NCBI GenBank assembly: GCA_023138875.1
Contig: JAGLOO010000043.1
Location: forward strand, 1-64,000
DNA length: 64,000 nt
Reading direction: 5' to 3'
DNA from: Bacteroidales bacterium
GTDB lineage: Bacteria > Bacteroidota > Bacteroidia > Bacteroidales > GCA-2748055
Shown: positions 7,945-18,600 of the stretch, in pieces
Layout: every line of letters starts with the position of its first letter
Numbering within the stretch: position 1 is the first letter of the stretch
The notes under the pieces: generated by a model
Database searches by the model: none
Told to the model about the DNA's origin: nothing
What the model saw: only the letters and a program-made list of their open reading frames with translations
Program-made: the position numbers and the translations under genes

Positions 7945-8571
7945 ATGTCACAACCACCGAACATCAAAAACATCCTCTTTGACCTGGGCGGGGTGATTTT
8001 GGATATCAATGTTCAGGCCACACTGAAGAGGTTTTATGAACTGGATTTTCCTTCCATGATGCTTCATTATCCAAGCAACATGACCACAGATCTCTTTTTT
8101 AATTATGAAACCGGCAGGCTGGATACAGAAGGGTTCAGGAATGAGATCAAGAAGATGACCGGGATCCAGGTTACGGATGAGGAGATAGATAAGGCATGGA
8201 ATGCTATGATCGTAAGTATTCCGGAAGAAAGGACAATGCTGTTAAAAATGCTCACACAACGATACTGTCTTTACATGCTCAGTAATACTTCTCCGCTGCA
8301 CACGCCGGTGTTTGAAAAAATGTATAGCGAAGCCTCGGGGATTTCCATGCATGATGTGTTTAAAAAGATTTACTATTCCTATAATATCGGGTACCATAAA
8401 CCCGACCGGGAAGCATATGAGTATGTTATCAATGATGCTGGCATCCGTCCGGAAGAGACCCTTTTTTTGGACGACAATATCCACAACATCAAAGCTTCAC
8501 AGGAACTGGGATTCCAGGCCATCCATATTCATGAAAGGACTGGCCTGATGGACCTGGGTTTTGACCTGTAG
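7945..8571 (+). CDS. HAD-IA family phosphatase (YihX-like)
   Basis: The start at 7945 (MSQPPNIKNILFDLGG) places motif I immediately after the N-terminus; an upstream frame start overlaps mtnA and is unlikely. The 208-residue protein has all HAD motifs: FDLGGVILDI (nucleophile Asp), LSNTSPLH (motif II), GYHKPDREAYE (motif III Lys) and FLDDNIHNIKAS (motif IV). The order and the cap size match the YihX group, which in E. coli dephosphorylates alpha-glucose-1-phosphate; the physiological substrate here is not known. It shares a roughly 50-bp divergent region with mtnA. TATCTTTG at 7914-7921 fits the Bacteroidota -7 element, but no good -33 TTG is seen. The 3' end meets the GH65 gene tail to tail. 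Confidence 0.85.
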   Translation: MSQPPNIKNILFDLGGVILDINVQATLKRFYELDFPSMMLHYPSNMTTDLFFNYETGRLDTEGFRNEIKKMTGIQVTDEEIDKAWNAMIVSIPEERTMLLKMLTQRYCLYMLSNTSPLHTPVFEKMYSEASGISMHDVFKKIYYSYNIGYHKPDREAYEYVINDAGIRPEETLFLDDNIHNIKASQELGFQAIHIHERTGLMDLGFDL

Positions 8572-8616
8572 AATCCGTTTTACAGAAATTGTCCCGAAGT
8601 GTTAATCCGGTACACT

Positions 8617-10923
8617 TTACATATTCGCAACTGTGGATCCATTCTGATCCAGGATGGCTTTTTCTCCCATCAGATACAGCTCCAATCCTTCACCCTCAAG
8701 GTTTTCAATGGTAACTGTTTCCTTATCAATGATGATTTTCAATGTACGTCCCCTGTAAAGTATTTTAAAGGACAATCCCTTCCATCTCTCCGGTAGCCGG
8801 GGATCAAAACTGAGAAGCCCGTTTCTGATCTTCATTCCGCCAAAACCATATACCACCGACATCCAGGTGCCTCCCATACTGGTGATATGCAAGCCTTCGC
8901 TGACTTCATTATTATAATCATCCAGATCCAACCTGGAAGTCCGGAGGTACATCTCATATGCTTTGTCATGCAGCCCTATTCTTGAAGCCAGGATAGAATG
9001 GACACATGGGGAGAGCGATGATTCGTGAACAGTGCGCGGCTCATAAAAATCAAAATTGCGTTTAATGGTATCCATCTCATATTCATCCTCAAACAGGTAG
9101 ATCCCCTGGAGTACATCCGCTTGCTTGATAAAACAGGAACGCAGGATCCGGTCCCACGACCAGTGCTGGTTAATGGGCCTCTGGGATGGATCCAGATCAG
9201 CTGCCATCACCTGTTCCTTATCCATATACCCATCCTGCTGAATGAAAACACCCGTATTCTCGTTGTATGGGAAATAGAAATTATCCAGTATATCCTTCCA
9301 CGCGGTTGTCTCCTTTTTGAAATCAAATCCGGTCCGATTGTTGATTTCATTGTATGCCTCAGGATCGGATTCCATCACCTGATCCAATGCTTTAAGGGTA
9401 TATTCCAGTGTCCAGCTGGCTACCTTATTGGTATACCAGTTGTTGTTCACATTGTTCTCATATTCATTGGGACCGGTCACACCCAGTATCACATATTTTC
9501 CCTTCACATCTGACCAGTTCACCCGTTGACGCCAGAACCGGGAAATCCCGATCAACACTTCCAGACCATATTTGGCCAGGTAATTCTGAGAGCCCGTATA
9601 CCTGATGTAATTGTAAATGGCAAATGCAATGGCCCCATTCCGGTGAATTTCCTCGAAGGTGATTTCCCACTCATTGTGGCACTCCTCTCCATTCATGGTC
9701 ACCATAGGATAGAGTGCCGCCCCTCCTGTGAAACCCAATTTTTTACCATTCTCAATGGCCTTTTCAAGATGTTTATATCTGTATATAAGCAGGTTTCGTG
9801 CTACTTCATCCGTAGCTGTGCTGAGATAGAAAGGGATCATGTAGGCTTCCGTGTCCCAGTAGGTGCTCCCGCCATATTTTTCCCCGGTAAATCCTTTAGG
9901 CCCGATGTTCAGCCGTTCATCCTTTCCGGTATATGTCTGGTTCAATTGGAAAATATTAAACCGGATGGCCTGCTGGGCAGCAGTGTCTCCCTCAATAACG
10001 ATGTCGGAGTGGGCCCAGCTGTTTTCCCAAACCTTTGTGTGTTCCTCAAAGAGGGCATCAAACCCGGCTTCCTGTGCATTCTGCAACATCTGCTTTCCCC
10101 TTTGAACCATGTCCGGTTGATCATGATTCATGGAAGTCAAGACGGAAACATACTTATAAAATAAGACTTCATCGCCCCGGCCAATCTCCACGGTTACCCT
10201 GTTGGCTACATAATCATGTCTCTCTGTCACTTCTGCTTCCGAATCCAGGGTCTCCTGGTTCAATTGCATCTCATAACCCATGGTCATGCAGGAAATAAAT
10301 CTGCTTTTCCTGGTTCGGGCCATTAGATAACCCGATCCCTGTTTAGCCCCGGTTCCCTCCATTTCCCAGAATTGCTCTCCGTAATTAGAATCCCTGTTCA
10401 GCACATTACCCTCGATATAGGGAGTAAATGAAATCCTTCCGGAAAAATCAGAGGATTTGATGGAATACCGGATGGCCCCGATTTCGTCGCGTCTCATACT
10501 CAGGAACCGTCGAACTGCAATATCCAGCTTTTTGCCCTGGATTATAACGGTAAATGTCCGGTCCAGGGTCCCCTGACGCATGTTTAATTCACGCCTGAAG
10601 TCCTTCAGTTCACATTTGTGAAGATCCAGCTGCTGTTCATTGATCTCCACATCGATACCAATCCAGTTGGGTGCATTGAGTACCTTGGCAAAATACTCCG
10701 GATACCCGTTCTTCCACCAGCCAACCTTGGTCTTATCGGGATAATAAACCCCAGCCAGATAATTTCCCTGGAGGGTTTCTCCCGAATACTTTTCTTCAAA
10801 GTTGGCGCGCTGACCCATGTGACCGTTCCCCAGGCTGAATATGCTTTCAGACGCCTCCTGCATGGAAGGATCCAAACCTTCCTCAATAATGCTCCAGGCG
10901 TCTTTTTTATAATGACCGTTCAT
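8617..10923 (-). CDS. Glycoside hydrolase family 65, probable maltose phosphorylase
   Basis: A cytoplasmic enzyme (no signal peptide), 768 residues, the usual length for GH65 disaccharide phosphorylases. It is expected to split maltose with phosphate into glucose and beta-glucose-1-phosphate. The N-terminal beta-sandwich runs to about 270, the (alpha/alpha)6 barrel from about 310, and a C-terminal domain from about 690. The catalytic acid lies in GVTGPNEYENN: Glu487 by my count, the same position as in Lactobacillus brevis maltose phosphorylase. The nearby GEECHNEWEITFEEIHRNGA and FTGEKYGGSTYWDTEA segments are typical of the maltose-specific branch, although kojibiose or trehalose phosphorylases are related. 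It follows the MFS gene by 14 bp and is the last gene of that operon. No beta-phosphoglucomutase gene lies next to it. Confidence 0.88.
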   Translation of the reverse strand: MNGHYKKDAWSIIEEGLDPSMQEASESIFSLGNGHMGQRANFEEKYSGETLQGNYLAGVYYPDKTKVGWWKNGYPEYFAKVLNAPNWIGIDVEINEQQLDLHKCELKDFRRELNMRQGTLDRTFTVIIQGKKLDIAVRRFLSMRRDEIGAIRYSIKSSDFSGRISFTPYIEGNVLNRDSNYGEQFWEMEGTGAKQGSGYLMARTRKSRFISCMTMGYEMQLNQETLDSEAEVTERHDYVANRVTVEIGRGDEVLFYKYVSVLTSMNHDQPDMVQRGKQMLQNAQEAGFDALFEEHTKVWENSWAHSDIVIEGDTAAQQAIRFNIFQLNQTYTGKDERLNIGPKGFTGEKYGGSTYWDTEAYMIPFYLSTATDEVARNLLIYRYKHLEKAIENGKKLGFTGGAALYPMVTMNGEECHNEWEITFEEIHRNGAIAFAIYNYIRYTGSQNYLAKYGLEVLIGISRFWRQRVNWSDVKGKYVILGVTGPNEYENNVNNNWYTNKVASWTLEYTLKALDQVMESDPEAYNEINNRTGFDFKKETTAWKDILDNFYFPYNENTGVFIQQDGYMDKEQVMAADLDPSQRPINQHWSWDRILRSCFIKQADVLQGIYLFEDEYEMDTIKRNFDFYEPRTVHESSLSPCVHSILASRIGLHDKAYEMYLRTSRLDLDDYNNEVSEGLHITSMGGTWMSVVYGFGGMKIRNGLLSFDPRLPERWKGLSFKILYRGRTLKIIIDKETVTIENLEGEGLELYLMGEKAILDQNGSTVANM

Positions 10924-10937
10924 CTGCTTGTCTTTGT

Positions 10938-12440
10938 CTATTTGTCATGTACATCTTTCACAAACAGGATTAAAATTGCTGAAACCAACAGAGAAATACC
11001 TCCCATCAGAAGCGCATAGATACTGTCTCCCTGGAAGAGGGTTTTTACCATAAAACCAAGAATGGTGGCAGCAAGTATCTGTGGAATGACAATGAAAAAA
11101 TTGAAGATCCCCATATACACTCCCATTTTATGTTGTGGCAGGGATCCGGTAAGTATGGCATATGGCATGGCGAGTATACTAGCCCATGCCAGTCCGATGC
11201 CAATCATGGAAAAGATCATGTGCTGGGGATTACCAAGGATCAGAATGGATCCCATGCCCAATCCCCCCACCACCAGTGCAATGGAATGGGTAATCTTACG
11301 GTTGGTAAGCCTGGCCATAAAAGGCAGGACCACGAGTCCGAATCCTGCAGCAAACAGGTTATACCAACCAAACATACCGCTTACCAGATTTGCTCCTTCA
11401 TTATAGAGCTCCGAGGTGGGGTCTGTGCTTCCGTACATATGTTGTGTTACAGCCGGTGTGGTGTAGATCCACATGCTGAAAAGGGCAAACCATGAAAAGA
11501 ACTGAACAAAGGCCAGCTGCTTCATGGTAAATGGCATCCGGTAAAGGTCAGTGATGATACTCACCAGGCCATTTTTTTCCTTCCTGCTGTTAATCATTGC
11601 CGCTGCGATCAATTGAAGGATACCGAAAAGGCCCAGGCCTCCGGCAAGGATATAGAGTTCCTTTTCCAGTGTGTATATATAAATGGGCAAGGCTGTGACC
11701 AATCCTGCCAGGGTCCAGATAATTCCCCTTCTTAAATACTTCCTGACAGGATCGACGGTTTCTTTATGATCCCCGGCTTCTTCTTTTTTGTTTTCATCAA
11801 AGCTCTTCAGCTCCTCCGGAGAATACTCCTTTGTCCGAAACACGGTCCACAAAACCGCCAGCAGGAACACTCCGCCTCCCAGATAAAATGAAAGCCTGAC
11901 TGTCTGTGGGATCTCTCCTTCCGGGGCAGTATTGGAAACATTAAACCACTCCGAAAGAACATAGGGCATCCAGGAGGCAACAAAAGCACCAATACCAATA
12001 AAGAAACTCTGCATGGTGAATCCTTTGGTTCGCTGCTCGTTGGGTAACATATCCCCGACAAATGCCCTGAAAGGCTCCATGGTTATGTTGATGGATGCAT
12101 CCATGATCCACAGCATGCCCACAGCAATCCATAAACCAGGTGAGTTAGGCATCAGGATCAAAGCTATCGAGGCCAGTATGGCACCAACCAGGAAATAGGG
12201 CCGCCGTCGTCCCAGCCTTCCCCAGGTATTGTCACTCATATACCCGATAATGGGCTGAACAATCAATCCAGTTACCGGGGCAGCAATCCACAGGATAGGG
12301 ATCTGATCGATCTCTGCGCCCAGTGTTTGAAAGATACGGCTAACATTCCCGTTTTGCAGTGCAAATCCAAACTGGATTCCCAGGAATCCAAAGCTCATGT
12401 TCCAGATCTGCCAGAAGCTTAGTCTTGGTTTCCGTTTCAT
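10938..12440 (-). CDS. MFS sugar transporter (maltose-type, GPH/SLC45-like)
   Basis: A 500-residue integral membrane protein with about 12 hydrophobic segments and a central hydrophilic loop (about 205-235). The N-terminus FWQIWNMSFGFLGIQFGFAL and GYMSDNTWGRLGRRRPYF (loop 2-3 signature) are characteristic of the maltose/sucrose MFS proteins of Bacteroidota PULs. It is expected to bring maltose from the periplasm into the cytoplasm, where the GH65 enzyme next to it cuts it. Co-transcription with GH65 is likely (14-bp gap). A LacI-type operator at 12578-12589 and a hairpin at 12506-12540 lie upstream of its start, so this gene probably begins its own transcription unit instead of relying only on the SusCD operon. 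Confidence 0.88.
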   Translation of the reverse strand: MKRKPRLSFWQIWNMSFGFLGIQFGFALQNGNVSRIFQTLGAEIDQIPILWIAAPVTGLIVQPIIGYMSDNTWGRLGRRRPYFLVGAILASIALILMPNSPGLWIAVGMLWIMDASINITMEPFRAFVGDMLPNEQRTKGFTMQSFFIGIGAFVASWMPYVLSEWFNVSNTAPEGEIPQTVRLSFYLGGGVFLLAVLWTVFRTKEYSPEELKSFDENKKEEAGDHKETVDPVRKYLRRGIIWTLAGLVTALPIYIYTLEKELYILAGGLGLFGILQLIAAAMINSRKEKNGLVSIITDLYRMPFTMKQLAFVQFFSWFALFSMWIYTTPAVTQHMYGSTDPTSELYNEGANLVSGMFGWYNLFAAGFGLVVLPFMARLTNRKITHSIALVVGGLGMGSILILGNPQHMIFSMIGIGLAWASILAMPYAILTGSLPQHKMGVYMGIFNFFIVIPQILAATILGFMVKTLFQGDSIYALLMGGISLLVSAILILFVKDVHDK

Positions 12441-12505
12441 GTGATTAAAAATTTATGATTTTATCAACCTGTCATTTTTAAAAATAGGTATAACAAATGA
12501 AAAAC

Positions 12506-12540
12506 CCATCTACATATCGCATTATATTTCAGGTAGATGG
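12506..12540 (-). terminator. Hairpin with T-tract between operator and MFS gene; terminator or leader structure
   Basis: CCATCTAC (12506-12513) and GTAGATGG (12533-12540) are perfect complements around a 19-nt loop. On the minus strand the stem is followed by GTTTTTC; on the plus strand by AGTGTTTTTG. It may end transcription coming from the amylase gene or, if the transporter promoter lies further up, act within its leader. Confidence 0.5.
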
Positions 12541-12577
12541 AGTGTTTTTGCTGATCGGGAACAAGGCAGGTATTATT

Positions 12578-12589
12578 TCAAACGTTTGC
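12578..12589. promoter_or_regulatory. LacI-type operator 1, upstream of MFS-GH65
   Basis: TCAAACGTTTGC has a perfect 10-bp palindromic core (CAAACGTTTG). The wider 17-nt context TATTTCAAACGTTTGCG is identical to the site upstream of susC. It lies 138 bp upstream of the MFS start codon. The LacI-type regulator encoded at 18951-19991 is the natural binding partner. Confidence 0.7.
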
Positions 12590-12654
12590 GACAGCAAATA
12601 AAACATCAAACTACAAACTTAATAAATCAGCTCGATGTTCAGCGTAAGCAGATT

Positions 12655-14190
12655 TCAGTTCATGTACTGAACCAGTGTTCCAAAAGGATCCAGTTTCAGG
12701 TTGTCAGTATTTTCAGTGTAGCTGCCAGATAAGTATAAAACGTTGCCTCTTGCATTCAAGAGCCTGGCATCCAATTTCGCTGTTTTGTCAGTCAAATTGT
12801 GAATGACAAGTATTTCACTGTCAGCACCATTTACAGCATAGGCACAAAGATGATCAGGGATATGATCCAGGCTTCTGATTGATCCTGTGGCAAGTGTTTT
12901 ATTCTCTTTCCTAAGGGTGATCATTTTCTTGTAATGGGAAAAGATTGATGCGGGGTCCTCCATCTGTTGCTTAACGGGTTTTATTTTATCCGGTGTGGAA
13001 TAGCGAGGCTCAATCCAACTGGTCTGACCCGCATCCAGTCCGGGAAGATCCCAGACCAACGGTTCCCGGATGTATTCATCCGGTTTCATTCCCAGCATGG
13101 CAATTTCCTCACCATAATAGATAAAAGGGATGCCAGGAAGGGTAAAAAGAATTGAGGCAGCAAGTTTGGCCTGGCGGGGATCAGTAAGCAGGCTCATGAT
13201 CCTGTCCTGGTCGTGGTTTTTAAGGAATATGGCATCATTGTAGGAGTCCGAAACGCCCTGGAAACCTCTGTGAATTTCATCCAGCAGGCGGGCAATGCCA
13301 GGATCCTTTCCTTTGGCCATCATCTCCTCAATGGAAAAACTCAGATCAAAATTAAAAGCCGAGTGAACGCCTTTGTTCAGGAATGATCCAATGTATGCGG
13401 ATTCATCCCAAATCTCTGCCACCAGGAAAAAATCTTCACCTGTAGTTTCCAGATGCGACCTGTATTCCTGCCACCATTCCACATTTCTCTGGCTGAGTGA
13501 GTCCGGGTAAATGTATTTGATTGCATCCAGCCTGAATCCATCCACCCCTACTTCTGTCAGCCAGAATACTCCGATTTTTTTCATCTCTTCCCTTACTTTG
13601 GGATGATCATAATTCAGATCAGGCATCTCTTTCCAGAAAAATCCATAATATTTTTCCCGATCACTGCCATTCTCATGCCAGTGGTAGGGATTCTGGCTTT
13701 GGACCACAGAATCACGGCTCCATACATAGTAATCCCGGTAAGGGTTATCCTCTCCTTTCCTGGCTTCACTGAAGAAAAAGTGCTGGCTGGAACTGTGATT
13801 GATCACCATGTCAATGAGGACCAGGATATCCCTTTTATGGGCTTCGGCCAACAGGGCTTTCATATCCTCCATGGTCCCGTAATCCGGGTGGATCCCGTAA
13901 TAATCGATCACATCATATTTATGATATGTGGGGGAGGGATGCACGGGGAGTAACCAGATCCCGTTTACTCCAAGATCCTGAAGGTAATCCAGCTTCGCAG
14001 TCACCCCATTGAGGTCGCCGATACCATCTCCGTTGGTATCATAGAAAGCGTGTACAAATATCTCGTAAAAGATGCGTTCGCCAATTGGAGTGGAGGAATG
14101 TCTCATCTGACCTCTTTCCATTTTCTCACCACAGGAAACAGAAATAATTGAAAAGGTAATACACAAAGCAATAAGGCGGATCTTAGGCAT
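12655..14190 (-). CDS. GH13 alpha-amylase family lipoprotein
   Basis: A 511-residue lipoprotein: hydrophobic signal followed by a lipobox Cys at residue 20 (SIISVSCGE). It is a glycoside hydrolase cutting alpha-1,4-glucan chains, anchored in the outer or inner membrane. The (beta/alpha)8 barrel has the four GH13 signature regions: DMVINHSS (about 127-134), GVDGFRLDAIK with nucleophile Asp222, VAEIW with acid Glu259, and KNHDQDR with Asp327. Close sequence type: neopullulanase/SusA/SusG-like alpha-glucanases of Bacteroidota PULs. The C-terminal beta domain ends at the stop. It is 41 bp downstream of susD and clearly in its operon. Its role is to shorten oligosaccharides at the cell surface or in the periplasm. 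Confidence 0.9.
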   Translation of the reverse strand: MPKIRLIALCITFSIISVSCGEKMERGQMRHSSTPIGERIFYEIFVHAFYDTNGDGIGDLNGVTAKLDYLQDLGVNGIWLLPVHPSPTYHKYDVIDYYGIHPDYGTMEDMKALLAEAHKRDILVLIDMVINHSSSQHFFFSEARKGEDNPYRDYYVWSRDSVVQSQNPYHWHENGSDREKYYGFFWKEMPDLNYDHPKVREEMKKIGVFWLTEVGVDGFRLDAIKYIYPDSLSQRNVEWWQEYRSHLETTGEDFFLVAEIWDESAYIGSFLNKGVHSAFNFDLSFSIEEMMAKGKDPGIARLLDEIHRGFQGVSDSYNDAIFLKNHDQDRIMSLLTDPRQAKLAASILFTLPGIPFIYYGEEIAMLGMKPDEYIREPLVWDLPGLDAGQTSWIEPRYSTPDKIKPVKQQMEDPASIFSHYKKMITLRKENKTLATGSIRSLDHIPDHLCAYAVNGADSEILVIHNLTDKTAKLDARLLNARGNVLYLSGSYTENTDNLKLDPFGTLVQYMN

Positions 14191-14231
14191 GCGCTGATTT
14201 ATTAAGAAAGAGGTTTCCGGTTTAACCGATA

Positions 14232-15620
14232 CTACCGGTTTTGTTTTAGATTCGGATTCACATTCAGCTGAGATGCGGGTATCGGAAATACTAGTTTTAC
14301 ATCATCCCAGTTATAGGCGTTACCGGCAATGTCAACGGCAAAGTTGGGTTTTTTAAGTCTTTTCATGTTGTGAAAGTAATCTCCTTCCAGGTAAAGCTCA
14401 ATATTGCGTTCTGTTTCACAATCCTCCAGTGTTGCCGATCCGGTATACGATCCGGCATCTGAACGTTCGCGGACCACATTCAGATCGGCTGTGGCTCCAT
14501 CAGGATCTCCCTCATGTACCCTGGCTTCTGCCCGGTTCAGGTAAACCTCTGCAAGGCGGATGACAGGAACATTTAGAAATTCAACATCGAATTTGGTGGT
14601 GTACACTTTGCCATCAATATTGACGAATGCATGATCAACCCGGGCCCTGGCGTCATCATGAGTCCCTACGTGTGCGCCGATTTTTACCAGATATGGAATG
14701 GGAATGGTAAATTTTGAATTGGAAGCAACACGATAGTAACTCCTCAGCGTTCCTGAAGCATCATCAACCGCGCTGGCAAGGATGGCAAACAGAACTTCCG
14801 GGTCCGGATTCCCGGTCTGGAAACAATCCAGCATATCGTTTGCCAGTCCGCCGTGAGGCTTCCCTGAAAACTGATCGATTACATAGTTGGCAGCACTGAT
14901 CACTCCGGGCCAGTCCTCCTGGTAGAAATAGACCCTGGATAAAAGTGCCTTTGCGCCCACAGACGAGGCACGGTTGTTTGTATTGATCCCTGCAAGAAGG
15001 GTAGCTGCATCCTCAAGGTCCATGATAATTTGCTCATAGGCCCCGTCGACCGTGGACCTGAATGGTGTGTCAAATGGAGAAAGCGGTTCAGTGAAAACAG
15101 GCACTGATAAAGGACCTTCCCCGGAAACATCAAATGAAAAAAGGCGTGTCATTTCAAAGAAAATCAACCCCCTGAGGAATTTGGCCTCCCCCTCAAGACG
15201 TTTGCGGATTTCATCGGTCATCTCTGCATCATTAACATCTGGCAGATATGCCAATAACTGATTGATGATGGCAATGGCTTCATAGCTCACCTGCCAGGTG
15301 GCATGAACGATCCGGTTGCTTTGTCCCGACATGGTTTTGTTGAGCAATTGCAGCTCCTCAAATACGGTGTTTTGCAAACCGGAGATCTTGACAGTTCCTG
15401 CGATCATATCAGGTGATACCCAGTACCGGCCACCATAGAGGTCTCCGTTTTGCAGTTTATTGTAAGCGCCAATAAGGGCGGCATCCAGGCCGGCAGTTGA
15501 ACTCAGGGCGAGTTCATCAGCCAGTTCCACTACCGGTTTAACAACCAGCACTTCTTCGCATGAGCTAATCAGCATAACAGATACAGCGAATGCGGCGATT
15601 TTATATCTTATTGATTTCAT
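14232..15620 (-). CDS. susD: SusD/RagB-family starch-binding outer-membrane lipoprotein
   Basis: 462 residues with a lipoprotein signal (lipobox Cys21 in LISSCEE). It forms the lid over the SusC transporter and captures oligosaccharide ligands at the cell surface. The N-terminal segment DELALSSTAGLDAALIGAYNKL and the TPR-like helical pattern are those of the SusD fold, and the C-terminal part (VIRLAEVYLNRAEARVHEGD, ending in FPIPASQLNVNPNLKQN) is the classic SusD ending. It is 19 bp downstream of the SusC gene, as usual. It is shorter than Bacteroides SusD (about 550 residues) but in the range of the maltose-type SusD of other Bacteroidota. The symbol reflects family, not proven identity. Confidence 0.92.
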   Translation of the reverse strand: MKSIRYKIAAFAVSVMLISSCEEVLVVKPVVELADELALSSTAGLDAALIGAYNKLQNGDLYGGRYWVSPDMIAGTVKISGLQNTVFEELQLLNKTMSGQSNRIVHATWQVSYEAIAIINQLLAYLPDVNDAEMTDEIRKRLEGEAKFLRGLIFFEMTRLFSFDVSGEGPLSVPVFTEPLSPFDTPFRSTVDGAYEQIIMDLEDAATLLAGINTNNRASSVGAKALLSRVYFYQEDWPGVISAANYVIDQFSGKPHGGLANDMLDCFQTGNPDPEVLFAILASAVDDASGTLRSYYRVASNSKFTIPIPYLVKIGAHVGTHDDARARVDHAFVNIDGKVYTTKFDVEFLNVPVIRLAEVYLNRAEARVHEGDPDGATADLNVVRERSDAGSYTGSATLEDCETERNIELYLEGDYFHNMKRLKKPNFAVDIAGNAYNWDDVKLVFPIPASQLNVNPNLKQNR

Positions 15621-15639
15621 GGCTCTACTTTTTCAATGG

Positions 15640-18600
15640 TTAAAAATCGAGTTCAATACCAAAGTTCACGGTGCTAACCTGGGGTGGTGAAAGGTAGGTC
15701 ACTCCCTGCGTAATATTCCCGGAACCGTCACGGTTTACCTCGGGATCCCAGCCAGAATAATCTGTCAGTGTCCAGATGTTTGTGCCACCCACATAGATCC
15801 GCAGCCGCTCAACAAAGAAACGATTGGTTAAGGAGCCGGGAAGTGTATAGCCCAGCGTTAAATTCTTCAACCTGAGGTAACTGGCCTCATCCAGGTAGCG
15901 GGTGGAATTGAAATTGCGGTTCTCCGGCTGCCAGTATAACTTGTGGGATTGGCCATTGGGATTGTCTTCCGACCAGCTATCCTTGATGATGGCGGTCTGA
16001 TTCCAGTTCCCGTCAAATCCGCCATCCAGGAATTTCCCGTCATCCCGGTAAACCTGCATGCCCACGCTGAAAGTAAAGAAGATACCAAAATCGAAACCTT
16101 TCCATTGCAGGGTATTATTCAGCCCTCCGAAGAAACTTGGGTAGGGATTGCCTGTAAACTTGGCATCCCTGTCAAAATCAAATTCGTTGGTGATCTCTCC
16201 CCAGTGATTGTAGAAGATCTCATCACCTGCAAGAATATCCACCTGCTTTGTTGTGGTTCCGAGATCCTGGTCATTGAAATCAATCCAGTCTGTAACGGTA
16301 GCGGTCTGGTCCTCCCTGGCAATACCTGCCCATTCAACCAGTTCCCACGTGCCGATGGGATACCCTTCAGCCACCACATTGTTCCCGTAATTCTCACCAG
16401 CCAGCTGGTTGTCATCCGTATTGGTCACTACATTGGCATTTCTTCCGAATGTGAGGTCGGTTTCCCATTGAAGCCGGGATGAAGCCGGAAGGTTATGGGT
16501 GGTAAGGAACAGCTCAATGCCCTTGTTTTCCAGGTCACCCACATTGGCTGTCATGGAAGACTGGCCACTGGTCTGATTGATGGGCCGGTTCAGGATCAAA
16601 TCGGAGGTTTGTTTATAATAGTAATCGAACCCACCAGAAACTCTTCCGTTCCATAGCTGGAAGTCGATTCCCACATCAAGCTGGGCTGTTCGTTCCCACC
16701 TCAGATCCAGATTCTCAACTTTGGAGATCTCAAGCCCCGGGGAATCCAGGTAATTCACCGCGCGCCACAGGCCCATGTATTCGAAATCACCGATTTCAGC
16801 ATTTCCTGTTACCCCATATGATCCTCTCAGTTTCAGGTAGGTCATCACCGAGTTTCCCTCAAGGAAAGATTCCTCCGAAAGGGTCCATCCCGCAGATCCT
16901 GAAGGGAACCAACCATATTGGTAATTTGCCCCGAACCTGGATGATGCGTCACGCCTCAGACTGAAAGTGGCATAATACTTATTGCTGTAATTGTAACTCG
17001 CCCGACCAAAGAAAGAGAGGAAACCATGCCCGGCTTCATAGCCTGCTCCCGATTGTACTGAACCCGAGGTAGGATTGGTCAGACCCGGAACAGGAAAATC
17101 GTTTGACCGGAAAAGGTTCTCATATTGATTCCTTGATTCCACCGACATCCCTAGGGTGGCATATACATGATGCATATCCTGAAAGCTCTTATCGAAACTG
17201 AAATAGTTGTTGGTACTAAGGTTTGAAAGCATTACCGTTCTTTGCATGCTAGTCGCCTTCTCTTGTGTAATGGTGCCCACATATCTGGACTCCCGATGGT
17301 TGTAAACGTTGGCTGCCACATCTGATCGGAAGGACAACCATTTGGTAAAATTCAGCTGGGCATAGATGGTGCTGATCAGGGTATAGACATTCATTCCGTA
17401 ATCCATGTCAGCATCGTATGCAACCGGGTTGATACCACTCCTGGGGGCAAAAAATTTGCCCGTTGAATCGTACACCGGCATGATGGGCAGTGAACGGCTC
17501 TGAGCAGTTCCAAGGCCACCGGCCCATCCTGTCGGTACCCTCCTGTTCTCTTCGTATACCAAGGTATTTTTAGTGCCGATGGAGAAAACATCATTGGCAA
17601 TATGCTCATAGTTTATCTTGGCGCTGAGTTTTTTATAATCATTGCCGATCAGAACTCCCTCCTCATCGCGGTAGGCCCCACCTATATAAAAGGTGTTCTT
17701 AACATCACCCCCGCTGGCAGAAAGATTGAATTGCTGTACCTTTCCTGTACGGCTCATCTCATCGATCCAGTCGGTATTGGTAGTGTCTGCAATCTCCCTG
17801 GTAATCCCGTGGGAGAGGTTATCATAGAATGCCTGGTAATCATCCGAGATATCATTACCGGAATTTTCCCAGGCAATTTTCCCGTACTTCAGGTAATCTT
17901 CAGCATTGAGCATATCGGGGATGTTAGTGATCTTGTTTACACCCACCCAGTACCCGGCATTGAATTTGGTTTGACCGGATTTCCCGGATTTTGTTGTGAT
18001 CAGGACCACCCCGTTGGCAGACCTTGAACCGTAAATGGCTGCTGCAGAAGCATCCTTTAAAATTTCTATTGATTCAATATCCGAAGGACTCAACGCGGAC
18101 AACGTATTTGTTCCATCTGCCCACCCATCGGCATAATTACCTGTAATGACAGGGATTCCATCCACAACATACAGCGGCTCGCTGCTCGATGTGATGGAAG
18201 AAGTTCCCCTGATCCTGACAGTCATGGCAGAACCAGGCATTCCGTTGGCAGCGGTGATCTGCACCCCTGCGGCCTTACCCTGGAGTGCATTCTGAAAACT
18301 GGACTGGGTACTGTTGGCCAGGTCTTCCGCTTTGACACTCGAAATAGAGGATGTAATATCCCTTTTTCTTTTGGTTCCGTAACCGATAACAACGAGTTCG
18401 TCAAGCTGTGTGATGTCTTCGGACAGCACAAAATCTGCAGTTGAGGTCTTACCGGATACCACCTGTACGGTGACTTCCTGACTCCCATAACCAATGTAGG
18501 AGGCTACCAGGACAACTTCACCCTCCGCAACCGACACCAGGGTATATTGTCCGTCACTATTGGTAATGGTACCCTGAGTGGTCCCCTTGACCATAATGGT

